Origin: Tilletiopsis washingtonensis
Lineage: Eukaryota > Basidiomycota > Exobasidiomycetes > Entylomatales
Direction of reading: 5' to 3'
Length of the DNA: 64,000 nucleotides
Assembly: GCF_003144115.1 (NCBI RefSeq)
Contig: NW_020312008.1
Coordinates: forward strand, 462,477-526,476
This document shows, one piece after another, positions 20,446 to 31,189 of the stretch; the first letter of the stretch is position 1, and each line of letters opens with the position of its first letter. The translations under genes and the position numbers were made by a program. A model generated the notes under the pieces. It was not told where the DNA came from, made no database searches, and saw only the letters and a program-made list of their open reading frames with translations.

Positions 20446-22687
20446 ATGCGTCCGCCCCGGCTGGCACTGTCCACTCCCGCGGGTGCTGGTGTGGCGCTTC
20501 GGCGTCTAGCCCGCCCGCGCGTTCCGGGGCGCAGCCGCAGCTTCCATGCGCACCCGCCCAGCCCCGTCGACGGCGCGCACGACCCGCACAACGCGCTCGC
20601 ACACCTCGCTCCGCCGCCGTCGCAGTCACAGACGCACGCCGGGCCCAGTACTGGACCGCTGGCGGGCTGGAGTGCCAGCGTCAAGGCCAACCTGTGCACG
20701 CGCGACATGCCGACGACGTGTGGCAGTGCGATGCTGCGTGGTGCGTTGGTTGGTGGTGGTGGTGCAGCAGCGATGTGGAGAAGGGGCGCTGACGTGGCGA
20801 ATGGCGACGGCGCATGGCGCACGACGACAGACTATACGTCGCCCTTTGACGCCACGGTCGTGCAGCGCCTGCGCGCGGCGGGCGCCGTTGTGGTGGGCAA
20901 GACGAACTGCGACGAGTTTGGCATGGGGTGCGTGTTGCCCGCTCTCCCCTGGCGCCTTGCCTCTCTCTCGGCGCTCAACATCCGCGCCATTGCAGCTCGG
21001 CCAACGTGCACTCCCTGCACGGCCCCGTGCTGAACCCCGCCGCGCCGGCCGCGACGGCCCTGGGCCACAACGAAGAGGGAGGCAGACAGCGACATCGCAC
21101 GTACCATGAGCCGCGCGTCGCCGGCGGCAGCTCGGGAGGTGCGGCGGCGAGCGTCAGGGCGGGCCTTTGTCGGGTGTGAGTGTGGTGCTGGAGAAGAGGG
21201 GAGGGGAAGGGAGAAAAGAGATGAGGGCACGCGGGGTGAGGAAGAAAGGGGAGGGGGGAGGGGGAGGGGGCCAGGGGGAGGGGGGAGGAAGGAGGGGAAG
21301 GGGGGAGGGGGGAGATCCTGTGCGCATCAGGCCGCTTCACCGCACTACAGCACAGCTGCGCTTCAAGCCGGGCAGCAGCTGCTCACCTCTTGGTTCCTTT
21401 AGCGCACTGGCCTCAGACACCGGCGGCTCGATCCGTCTGCCCGCGTCGTACTGCGGCGTGTGGGGGCTCAAGCCATCCTACGGGCTGCTCAGCCGCTGGG
21501 GCCTCGTCGCGTACGCAGACAGTCTCGACACCGTCGGCATCTTGGCGCGCTCCTGCGAGGACATCCGCACGACTTTCGGTGCGTTTGTCCCGTTTGAGCG
21601 TCTTGCAGCATAGACATGCCCACTGATGTGAGCGACGCAGATGTGCTCAGCGAGTACGACCCCAAGGATCCCTCTGCTATTCCGGAGGAGACACGTAGGA
21701 AAGCGAAGGAGGTGGCAGACAGTGCTTTGCCTCGCAAAGGCTCGCTGAAGGGCGTGAGGATAGGCGTGCCCCGAGTGAGTTCCCCCCCCCCCCCTCTTCG
21801 GGCGCCCCGGCCTTCTCCTTCTTTCCTTCTCGATATTCCACCCTCTCTTAGGAGCTGAACCGGCTCGCTCTCTAGGAGTACTTCCCCGCTGAGCTCGAGC
21901 CTCAAGTCGTGCCTTGCGTGCAACGAGCGCTCGCGCGCCTGCGCGACGCCGGCGCCACGCTGCACAGCGTCAGCCTGCCCTCGACGCCGCAGGCACTCAG
22001 CACCTACTACGTCCTCGCCAGCGCCGAGGCGAGCAGCAATCTGGCGCGCTACGATGGCGTGCGCTATGGTGCGTCTTTCCCTTGGGCGCTTGCTGAACGG
22101 TGCGTTGCGCTGACACTGCTCTCTCTCACACACACACACACACAGGCCATCGAAGCGACGACACCGCTGGCATTGACGACGGCAGCACTCATGCGTATGC
22201 CGCGACGCGCAGCTCAGGCTTCGGCGCCGAGGCTCAGCGTCGCATCCTCCTCGGCACGTACGCCCTCACCGCCGATGCCTTCGACAACTACTTTCTCCAG
22301 GCGCAGCGCACGCGGCTGCGCATCCAGCACGACTTTGACAGCGTGTTGCGCCTGCCTTCTGTGCTGCGCGCTTCGCCCGGCCCGGCAGCGCGAGACGCGG
22401 GCGTGGATGTGCTGCTTTCGCCCTCGAGTGTGCGCACCGCGCCGACGCTCGAGTCCATGCTGCCGGCGTCCGACGGCGCAGCGCCGCCGCAGGGCGCAGC
22501 GGCACGCGCGTCGCCGTACGTGCAGGACGTGCTGACGGTGCCCGCCAGCCTGGCGGGCCTGCCGGCGCTGAGCGTGCCGGCGGGCGTCGCGCAGGATGGC
22601 TGGCCCGTCGGCGTCTCGCTGACGACGCAGTGGGGATGCGAAGAATTGCTGTGGCGCGTTGGCGAGGCGTTGGAGCCGGAACGATGA
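20446..22687 (+). CDS. HER2: Mitochondrial glutamyl-tRNA(Gln) amidotransferase subunit A
   Basis: Seven exons (20446-20740, 20831-20927, 20996-21175, 21403-21578, 21641-21774, 21876-22068, 22146-22687) give 538 residues. The first 35 residues are rich in Arg, Ala, Leu and Ser without acids, like a mitochondrial targeting signal. The amidase signature is complete: catalytic Lys in SVKANLCT, the cis-Ser loop [12 protein letters not shown], and the nucleophile Ser in [12 protein letters not shown]. GatA supplies ammonia for converting Glu-tRNA(Gln) to Gln-tRNA(Gln) in the GatCAB-type complex of mitochondria (Her2 in yeast). About 23 extra residues with no recognised role sit just before the GGSSGG loop. 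Several introns contain simple repeats: a purine tract, a C-run and a CA run. The stop lies about 20 bases from the stop of the converging next gene. Confidence 0.93.
21182..21316 (+). repeat. Purine-rich G-tract region in a GatA intron
   Basis: Repeated GGGGA and GGGGGA blocks (dense near 21249-21312) in the third GatA intron, on the sense strand. At least four G-runs lie close together, so a G-quadruplex in the pre-mRNA is possible. Confidence 0.7.
22127..22144 (+). repeat. (CA)9 dinucleotide repeat at a splice acceptor
   Basis: Runs directly into the CAG acceptor of the last GatA intron, replacing the usual polypyrimidine tract. Confidence 0.85.
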
Positions 22688-22708
22688 CGCGCAATGCAAT
22701 CGTCCCCA

Positions 22709-25700
22709 TCACTCGACGCGCCGTCGTGCACGCTTCACGCGCAATCGTCGCTCAGCGCTTCGTGCAGCCGGCGAGTCCCTGTCGTGCACACAAGTCAGAG
22801 GTGCCACAAGAACGACGTCGCTGACAAGCCACTCACTGATCGGCCCGAGCGCATCGCCGAGCTGCCAGAGCTTGTGCTCAAGAGGCTGTGCGATCCAAGC
22901 TGCCACCGAGCCAGCGACGGCAACGATGAGACTGGCAGCGAACGGACTGGCGCCAGCGTCGGACAAGCGGGCTTCGTCCTGCATATGCCGTTATCAGCCA
23001 AGAGCGGCCACTGCGCTTTGAGGGCTGCTCACCTCGCGCTCCTCTTCCGGCAGCCACATGTCTCTACCACGCCAGAGCGCAGCGGCAGTCACTCGTTGAT
23101 CGCCCGCCTCCGTAGCCGCGCTGGCATCTGCCTCTTCTTCCAGCTGCGCCCCCCACTCTCGTGCACACGTCGCCGCTTCGCGCGGCGATCGGACAAGCAC
23201 GAAGCGGAGTTCCGGCCCGTCGCCCGCCTTCTCTTGGCGCACTTCTTCTAGCCAGCTTCCGAGCGCGTCAAGTGCGCGCTGCAGCGGCGCCGTGATCTCG
23301 ACGCGGTTCCCGAGCGACGAGTACTGCTCGACCACGACTAGGACGCGGTCGTGTCGCGAGGAAAGAAGCAGAGGACGCAGGTTCGCGACGCCTCTTGCTT
23401 CGGGAGAGAGAGCAGCCGGAAGCATTGACACCTTGACGAAGATGCACGCACTGCGGGCGTCGAGCCACAGATCTGCGTCGAGGCCATCTCGCTCGATGAG
23501 TGCGATCTGATGGGATGAGGGTCAGCCATGCCGTGGGTGGGTTCACCGCTGCAATGCACATTCTGCGCTGGTAGAGCGCTAAGCAGCAGACGATTGTTGA
23601 GTAGCCGCGTAGTCGCGATGTAGAAGTGGCGCTCCCAGTCCTGACCGGGCTGCTCGTCGTCGTCTGAGATTGCGAACGCTGGCGAAGCCGGTCGCGGCGC
23701 TGGGGTGCTGGCTTCTTGCACAGCTGGTCGAGTGGCGACAGTTGGCTGCTCGAGGGCTGCAGGCGGCCGACTTCGCCTGCCTTCTACGCCACGCATGGCG
23801 AGGAACGTATCGAGCTGATCCAAAGCCGAGGGAGCCGCCGTGCCTTCGGACCTCGACACGGCGGGCGCATCAGCAAGCTTGCGCTGCTTGATGGCTTGCT
23901 CGAGCGCCGATGGAGCATGGCCTCGCTTCAATGGTCGAGACGGGCCCGGGTCCCTGCTGCGGCCGCGTTCAATGACGCGCTCTGCGTGCGGCGATGACTG
24001 GAGCGGTAATTGTGCTGTGGCCTCGTTGAGGTCTGAGACGCCGAGCTGATGCGCTCCGCTCTGCTCGCGATCGAGGTAGAGGTCCGATGGCTCGAGCAGC
24101 GGCGGTGACTCGTCAATCTGCGAGAAACGGCTGCGCAGATCAAAGGACTCGCGTGAGAGCTCGGGGTCCAGGCTCAGGATCTCATCGACGTAGACGCCCC
24201 CATCATCGACCAGCTCGTCGTAGTCGGACGACGCAACGCTTAGTGGCGCCTCAAAGCGGAACGGCGAAGGCTCGACTGAGGGCCCAGCGGTCCTGCGGCC
24301 GATATTGAACAGCAGCGGCGCATCCGGCGTTGCGATCCGCTCAGATTCGGCTAGCCTCAAACTTGAGACTCGGCCTCGATCGCGAGGCAATGTGGCCTTG
24401 AGCAGCGGAGAAGGCGACGCAGAGGGTGCAGCATCGCTGCTTTGAGCAGACGCGTCCAAGCTGCCCACTGTGGCACGCACCTCTCGCTCCAGGGCGTCTT
24501 CGATCGCCGTGTCGTCTGCAGCGCCAGCAAAGACTAATTGCTCATCAAGAAGCTGTCGCGATAGCAGCGCGGAGTCAGAAGCGGCGAAGACTCTGCTTGG
24601 CAGTTCGATGTTCAGCGAAGCCAGGCCTGTGGCCGCACGAGGCCGGAGTCGGAGGCCCGCACTTGTCGCTGTGCGCAAGGCACGCTTGTCGGAGGCGGAC
24701 AGCAGCTCGATAATGGACTGTGGAGCGACGCTCGCGCGAGTGTCTTCGCGACTGATCACTTCGAGCTCCACGTCTGCCAGAGGAAGGTCAGCTCGCTGGC
24801 AGAGGCGGAGGATCAGGGTGCTCACTGTCAAGTAGCAGCGCTGCGCCGCGAGGTCGTCTGAGGCGCTCATCGCGGACGAGAGCCAGAGCATGCGGAGGCA
24901 GCGGCAATCTTGAGTGTGTCGGCGCCTCCAGTGCCGTCGGTCGAGTCTCGGCTGCGATCTCGCTGAGCGCAGCGAGCAATGGCCGCTCGTACCGCAGCAT
25001 CTGACTGCTGCTGATACGTAAAGGATGATCAGCCTTCGCTGGATGCTACGCAGCGCATTGCTCACCGGTCGCTCGCTCCGCTGTTCATGCGAGTCGAGAG
25101 CGTGCGGGCAAGCGGCAGGACAAAAGCGTCTGCCACGCAAGCGTCAGCGACACGCGCTTTCGATGCGTGGTACAAAATGATCACCTACCTTCTTCCAAGG
25201 CGTGTGGATCAATGAGCTGATCGAGCTCGAGGTTAGAGTCGCGCTGCGACGTTGGCTGTTGCGGTTCTCCTTTCGATCCATCGACGGTCAGCGTCGAGAA
25301 GTTGATCGTGGCAGCATCGTGGGGTGAGGAGCTTGTCGCGGCGCTTGGACTGCTCGCTGGTAGTACAATGTCCTCTGATGGCACGTTAGCATCGACATTA
25401 CAACGCTCAACGACCAGCTCGGACACTCACCCCATGCGTTCCATTCGGTGATCCCCTCTCGCGTCACCGCAGTGAAGCGCGCCTCCGTCCCCACACGCGC
25501 CGCTATCCTAGCCGCTCGTTCGAGGCCTGCAAAGATGTCTGAACGAAGAAGGCCCTCCATAGTCCAGACGCGAGAGCTGCCGTGCGCAAGAGCAGCATTC
25601 GCGAAGATCGGAGGCGTCATCGAGCGCGGCTTAGGGACGGTCAGCGGAGACACTTTGGCCACGTCACGTCGACGACTCACAAGGAGCATCGCGTCGGCAT

Positions 25701-26573
25701 CGCGCTCTGCTTCGAGGCCCTCTGACAGCTCTCGGAACTCAGCAGCTTTCGCAGAGTCATCGAGTGCTACAGGCTGGGCCTCCGCGATGCTGCGGCGCAG
25801 CGCTGCGATCTCCTCTTTCGAGCCCATGACTCGTGCGTCGCTGCAAGAGGCGCGTCAGTTCGCAACTGCGCCCTCTCGAGACGCTCTGTTCGCACAGCAG
25901 CCGGTCACGCGTCCACGCCGGCTCGTCTGGCGCGTCGTCGCGCGCTAGCTCGACGAGAGCGATGGGCAGGTCGAGGTCGAACTGCGTGACGAGCGGAGCG
26001 TGCATGGCATCGAAGACGCTCAGACCGCGCTGCGGCATGGACTGGACGTCGCTCTTGCGGAAGAGAACTTCAGTAAAGCCTCGCGGACGTGCTCCTGTTC
26101 TTCTCGGTCAGCGCAGGTGTCTGCCTGCAATGTGGCTGCACTCGCCGGACGTCACGTCGCCGTCATCTGCCTCCAGATCCGCCACTGAGGTAGCCGACGG
26201 CCGCGACATCTGCCTGATCGCCTCTGTGAGGCATTCTCTGCCTCCTGCGATGCTCTCAAGCAGTAGGGATGCTATGTCGTCCTGCCAGCTGTACTCCTCC
26301 AGCGGCAGTGACAAGATGCCAAGGTGGTACGTGCTCGTCGCCGGCGTGTCCTGCGCGAGGGGAACGGCGCGTGGCAGCTCGACCAGGCACATCGAGAGGG
26401 CTTCGATGAACTCTGCGACCTGCGAGAGCGCGGTCAGAGACGCTCCTGCTGATGCGTTGTGCGTCTTGAGCAGCTGCGCTCACATCCAGATCGAGATGCT
26501 CGCGGACATAGTGCGCGCCTCGCGCCACATGCTCGCGCGAGAGGCGCGAGGCGGGCCGCAGGCGGCTGTGCAT
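22709..26573 (-). CDS. Zip2/SHOC1-like meiotic protein with XPF-type pseudonuclease domain
   Basis: A long multi-exon minus-strand gene. Well-supported exons: 26573-26484, one from 26419, pieces near 26070-25880, 25850-25435, 25380-25190 and 25010-24880, a large exon down to 23547, then 23506-23033 and 22978-22709. The large exon is acidic and Ser-rich (disordered). It ends in HFYIATTRLLNNRLLLSAL, which leads into IALIERDGLDADLWLDARSA and a VVVEQYSS strand. This layout resembles the XPF/ERCC4-like core of Zip2/SHOC1, where the ERK nuclease triad is degenerate. The last exon (DEARLSDAGASPFAAS...PLEHKLWQLG) resembles the paired helix-hairpin-helix module that follows it. Family members promote crossover formation in meiosis with Spo16 and Zip4. 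The true start may lie upstream of 26573, and the join after about 26150 is unresolved. Confidence 0.55.
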
Positions 26574-26997
26574 GGCGAGTGTATGCGCGCGGGTGAGACG
26601 AGGAGCAGCACTGCGATCGACCAGGCGGAAGAAGAGAGGACGTGTAGAGATGCGGACGGCTCGTCGAACCTGGAGCAAGGCGGTGGTGGTGGGACGGGCG
26701 GAGGGCTCGCGCGGCGCGGCGCCGTCGTGGGCAAATCGCGCACCTCCGCAGCGTTCCCCGCGCGAGCTGCGGCCCGGCCCCTCTGCGATCTGGCCTCACT
26801 CGTGGACCGCCGTCGATCAAGTCGAAGTCGGCTTCCGGCACCGTTTGTTGGCCTCGCACGGACGGCAAGGCGAGTCAAGGCTCATCAGCCAGCCCCACAG
26901 CCGCCGTGCCTCTCTCCGCTTCACCACCTCATCGCGCCTCTCTCGCCTCGTCAGCCAGGCTCAGCTCCCTCTTGCTCTCGCCTCACACACGTTTATC
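26574..26997. other. Divergent 5' region
   Basis: Between the Zip2/SHOC1-like gene and the small plus-strand gene. An open minus-strand frame with a possible GTGAGG donor (coding-like residues EADFDLIDGG near 26800) suggests the minus gene may have a further upstream exon, but no in-frame ATG was found for it. Confidence 0.35.
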
Positions 26998-27427
26998 ATG
27001 AAGCGTCCGACTTCTGCATCTCCACCTCCGCGCGTCAAGGGCGAGAAACAAGAGCCGGGCAGCTCGTCCTCTGCGCCGCCCAAGAAGAAGCGCGCTCGCG
27101 GCAAGTCGGCGCCGGGGACGCATGCGCCAAAGGAGGCCTGGGAGCAGAGGCACTGGCGTGAGTCTCAGCACAAGCATTGCACGACTTGCATCTTACGCTC
27201 AAGCTACCAAGGTGCACTTGTGAAGCGCATCTTCTCCGAGATGAGCCGTCAGTCAGCGACGGCGCGCGACAGATGGCTGTGGTGTGAGCGCGCGCTGACG
27301 CCGCACGACGGCAGGTCCGGCGATCTACGCCGCTCCCGAACTCGAGGCGTTCCGCGTGCATGGCTCAGACCCGATCAATCGACGCATCAAGCAGCTCGAG
27401 GCGGACCTGCTGCGCCGCTACTCGTAG
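26998..27427 (+). CDS. Small basic protein, probably nuclear
   Basis: I do not recognise this protein. It starts MKRPTSASPPPRVKGEKQEP, continues with a PKKKRARGK stretch that looks like a nuclear localisation signal, and reaches HWR at a GTGAGT donor (exon 26998-27157). The last exon, 27315-27427, encodes PAIYAAPELEAFRVHGSDPI and an amphipathic helix ending LLRRYS. The two exons join in phase (91 residues). A 72-base middle exon (27212-27283, ALVKRIFSEMSRQ and following) would also keep the frame, but it needs an AAG acceptor and a 31-base intron. Composition points to a helical DNA- or chromatin-associated factor; that is inference only. Confidence 0.45.
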
Positions 27428-27823
27428 GAGGGCCAAGTGTGCTGCTGAGCTTCGTGCCGGCTGCAGCAGCAAGCGGGCAACACGGCACCGTTCCTTGATG
27501 CTCCATCCGCCGCCTGCCTTGCGTCAAGCACGCCGACTCTTCGTCCTCGTGAATGTATTGATTCTTCAGACCCTTCGTAAGACTGTTCATGCGCCGTATG
27601 AGTCAAAACGGGGCGTGGCCGCGCCAGGCCGGCGAAGTGGCAGTCGAGAGCCCCAAGTTGGGCGCGTGGGAAAGGCGGCGAGAGAGCCGCGGGATCGGGA
27701 TCGCGAGGGCAGGCGGCCGACGTGGAGCTGCGCCGTGCGCCGTGCGCTGCTCTTGTGTCCTCGCCACCACGCTTCCTCCACTCACCTCTCATCACCAGCC
27801 ACGCAGCGCCTGCCAGCCGGCTG
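27428..27823. other. Intergenic, MON1 promoter side
   Basis: Nothing coding seen. Contains an A/T-richer patch around 27540-27600 that could hold the 3' end of the small upstream gene. Confidence 0.4.
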
Positions 27824-30800
27824 ATGGCCGCCAGCGAGTCTGGCGCAGATGCAGCGGCGCCCAGCGCTGCCCGCAGCTTCGCCGCGCTCGCCGTGCCGGC
27901 CCACTCGCCGCCGCCGACGGTGAGCGTCACGCCCGCTCCCTCTCCGCCCTCGCGTCCGCCGTTGGGCGCAGCCTCTGCCGCTTCCTCTGCGGCGCCGTCG
28001 CCCGCCGCTTCCTTCATCCTGCAGCGGCCCGCCAATGCCGCCGCGCCGCGTCTCTCCTCGGCCGCACACTCCTCCCTCGCCGTCGCGCTGGCCCGCCCAC
28101 CGCCACTCGTGCGCCGCACGCTGAGCGGCAGCAAGGGCGCCGGCACGTCTGCCGAGCTCAGCGATGCCGTCGCCACTGGCGCCTCTGGCTCGCTGCTACT
28201 CAGCGTGGACAGTGAGAGCGAGGGAGCGCCGAGCGCCGGCGCTGAACTGTCTGCGCCCGAGGAAGCGCGCCCGGGCTTGACGTCGCTGCCGTCCGCCAGC
28301 GGCTCAGACCTGGCTTCGCGCCTGCGCCACGCCATCGAGGGCGAGCTGCCAAACGTGAGCGTCGACGAAGCAGAGGGCTCGAGCGAGGCGGACACAGATC
28401 GCGAGCCGGCCGGTCGGTCTTCCCACGAAGCGGCGCAAGACTCCGGCGTCGCGCAGGCACCAAGTCTGGCCGCGTCTGATGCCGAGCCCGCGCCGGTGAC
28501 AGGGCAGCAGGCCGCTTCGGTAGCCGAGGGCAGCTCGAGCGAAGAGCCAAGTGCGGGCACAGGCTGGGGATGGTCGACGCTCACGACGCTGCCGACTATG
28601 CCGCCGTCGCTCAAGATCAGCGCGCCCTCGCTGAAGCGATTGGGCCTCGGCGGATACTCTGCCTCGAGCGAGGCGAGTGACACTTCTTCGATCGATTCCG
28701 CTCCTGGTCCGAGCGGTCTGCGGAGGTGGTGGGGCGCTCCCAGCCCAGTGAGCTCTGAGACAACGGTCGCCGAGCAGGCATCCTCCCCTTCGGCAGCGGC
28801 ATCGAGCGCACAGCCGCCGCAACCAAAACTGCCGCGCGGCTCGTTTCCCGTGTCGAAGCCGCGCAAGAAGAGCAGTGCTGCGCAATCGTCCGCGGGCGAG
28901 AGCAGGAGCGGGCGCGCCGAAGCATCGTCTTCTCGCACGCCTGTCGACGCTGCCGATGTAGAGGCGCAGGCAAAGGCAAAGGCTCGCGAAGAGAGGCGGA
29001 GACGGAGAGAGCTGGAGAAGGTGCGGGAGGAGGAGAACATCAGCGAGACTGGTGAGTACTGACAGCCGTCCTTGCGGCGCTTGCATCGCAGAGCTGGCTT
29101 GCTTACGACCTTTGCCGCGCTTCAGACTTGTCTGATCCGCATGCCCTTGGAGCAATCCTGCCGCCAGGCGACGGAGACCCACCAGATCCGTCGTCCTCAC
29201 AGCCTCGCTTTCCTGAACGGCAGTACTATGTGCTCTCAGCCGCTGGCAAGCCCGTCTACGTCTCTACGCTCACGAGCGCCCGGTTGGCTCGCGCCGAAGC
29301 AGCCACTGCGCTCAGACGCAAGCAAGACCCGTCCGCTGACGGGCCGTCAGAGGAGCTCGCGGCGCTGCTCAAGGAGCATGAGGCAGCGGATGATCTGGAG
29401 GACGAGGCGGCGACGATGCGAGTGGCAGTCATGCAGGCGCTTGTGTCCAACTACGCCGGCGTGGGCGGCAATAAGCTGCAAGAGGCATCGCGGGAGGTGC
29501 TCGAGCTGGCGCCACGAGAGCAAGTGACGTATCTGCTGCGTCCGCCGCTCTATCTCGTCTGCATCTCGGCGTGGGGCGAGGCCGAAAGCACGCGACGCAG
29601 CCATCTCGAGTATCTGCACTTCGCCATCGTCTCGCTAGTCTCTGGCAGTCAACTGAGCAGGCTCTTTGCGCGTGCGGCCAACTTCGACTTGCGCCGCTTG
29701 CTCGAAGGCACCGATGGGCTGCTCGACTCGCTCGTGCGCCGTCTGCAGAAGGATCCTGCTGTGCCGCTGGGCGCGCTGCAGCCTCTGCGCCTGCTGCCGG
29801 CGCTGCGCGACGATGTCGGCTCACTCCTCGGCCCCGCCCGCGGCACCGAGCGTCCCAAGGATGTGCTGTACGTCTTGCTTCTGGCCCGACAGCGCATCGT
29901 GACGCTTGCGCGCCCACGGCGACACTCGGTGCATCCCGTCGACTGCCAGCTGCTCATCAACACCGTGTACGGCACAAAGGCGCTGCGCGAGAGCGGCACT
30001 GAGAGCTGGGTGCCCATCTGCCTGCCCAAGTTTGCACCGCAGGGCTTCGTCTACGCGCATGTCTCGTTTCTCGATGCGAACGACGCAGAGGAAGCCGCGC
30101 TGGCAGAGGTGAAGCCGGGCGCTTCGGGCGGCGGCACGAGGCAGCCCGATCTCGCCCTCGTGCTCGTGACGGGCAACCCGGGCGGCTTCTCAGAGCTCAG
30201 TGCGTGGCGCAAGAGCATCCTGTCTGTGAGTCAGCTGGCAATGGAGCTTACACGCGATGCTCAGACGACTGCCCTCAGTCATTGCAGACCACCGGGCTGC
30301 TGCCGCGTCTTCTGGGCGCGCTGCCTGCGTCGCCGTACTCGGCAGACGACATGGGCATTGCCGGCCTGCGGCACTTCGTTTTCAAGTGGCGTGCCAATGT
30401 GCAGCTCACGGCGCCGCGCTTCGAGGCGCCGTACGAGGCGGGCAGCGAGGCGCAGCAGCGCCTGCTGACGCTCTACAACGTCGCGCACGACGCCGTGCAT
30501 GGCCGTGCGCGCAAGGCGCGCGCCCGCGCGCGCGCGCAGGACGAGGAGCAGAGCGCCGCTGCTGCCGCCAAAGGCACGCCTGTCGTAGCAGCGAAAGCGC
30601 CAGAGGAGCCGAGACGAGGCGTGCCGACCTCCGTGCTGGCGTCCCACCCGCCGGCGCGCACAGGCGGCACCGCCAGCTCCTCGCATTCACGGACCGCCTC
30701 CGACGAGCCAGCGGCGCCGGCCAGCAGCAGCACGCCGCAGATGCACATCTGCCGCACGGCGCACGAGGCCGTGCTGGCATGGGTCACGCCGCCGTTTGAG

Positions 30801-30923
30801 CTGTACATGGCCGCCGGGCCGAACCTGCCGCGCGGCGCCCTTGTGGCGGCGGCGTCGGCCGTGGCGCGCTGGGTCAAGGCGAATGAGGCGGCGCTGTTCT
30901 TGATCTCGAGCCCGACGCTTTGA
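27824..30923 (+). CDS. MON1: Mon1, subunit of the Rab7 exchange factor Mon1-Ccz1
   Basis: Three exons (27824-29051, 29126-30225, 30279-30923) give 990 residues. Residues 1 to about 410 are Ser/Ala/Pro/Glu-rich and look disordered, ending in a charged helix (AKAREERRRRRELEK). The conserved part then follows: FPERQYYVLSAAGKPVY, a longin strand-helix unit with LYLVCISAWGE, and INTVYGTKALRESGTESWVP, ICLPKFAPQGFVYAHVSFLD, typical of Mon1. The second and third longin domains close with MHICRTAHEAVLAWV. Mon1-Ccz1 activates Ypt7/Rab7 on late endosomes, autophagosomes and vacuoles. The acceptor of the last intron could be at 30278 or 30287, both in frame. The N-terminal extension is longer than the yeast one and may be a target for kinases. 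Confidence 0.95.
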
Positions 30924-31189
30924 GCTGGCAGCAGGCATGCAGGCTTCATCTCCTTGCGCAGGATGTGCTGTCTGACGCGGGCCGTGCAATGTCATCAGAT
31001 ACCCAGAAGATCGAGATGCGCCGAGGGAGAGAAAGAGGACTTGAGGGAGGTGAGGAGGCGGCGCACGCTTACGTAAGGCAGCCGCGCGTTGGTGGAGGTG
31101 CTGCGCGCCCTCGAAGTCCGTGCGCCGTGAGGCCGGTGCATCACGGGCACCTTCTCTACCTCATCATCCCCACCGTCCCACACTCAGCA

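Noticed and set aside
27418-29040. 540-codon minus-strand open frame
   Set aside because: Mirror of the disordered N-terminus of MON1.
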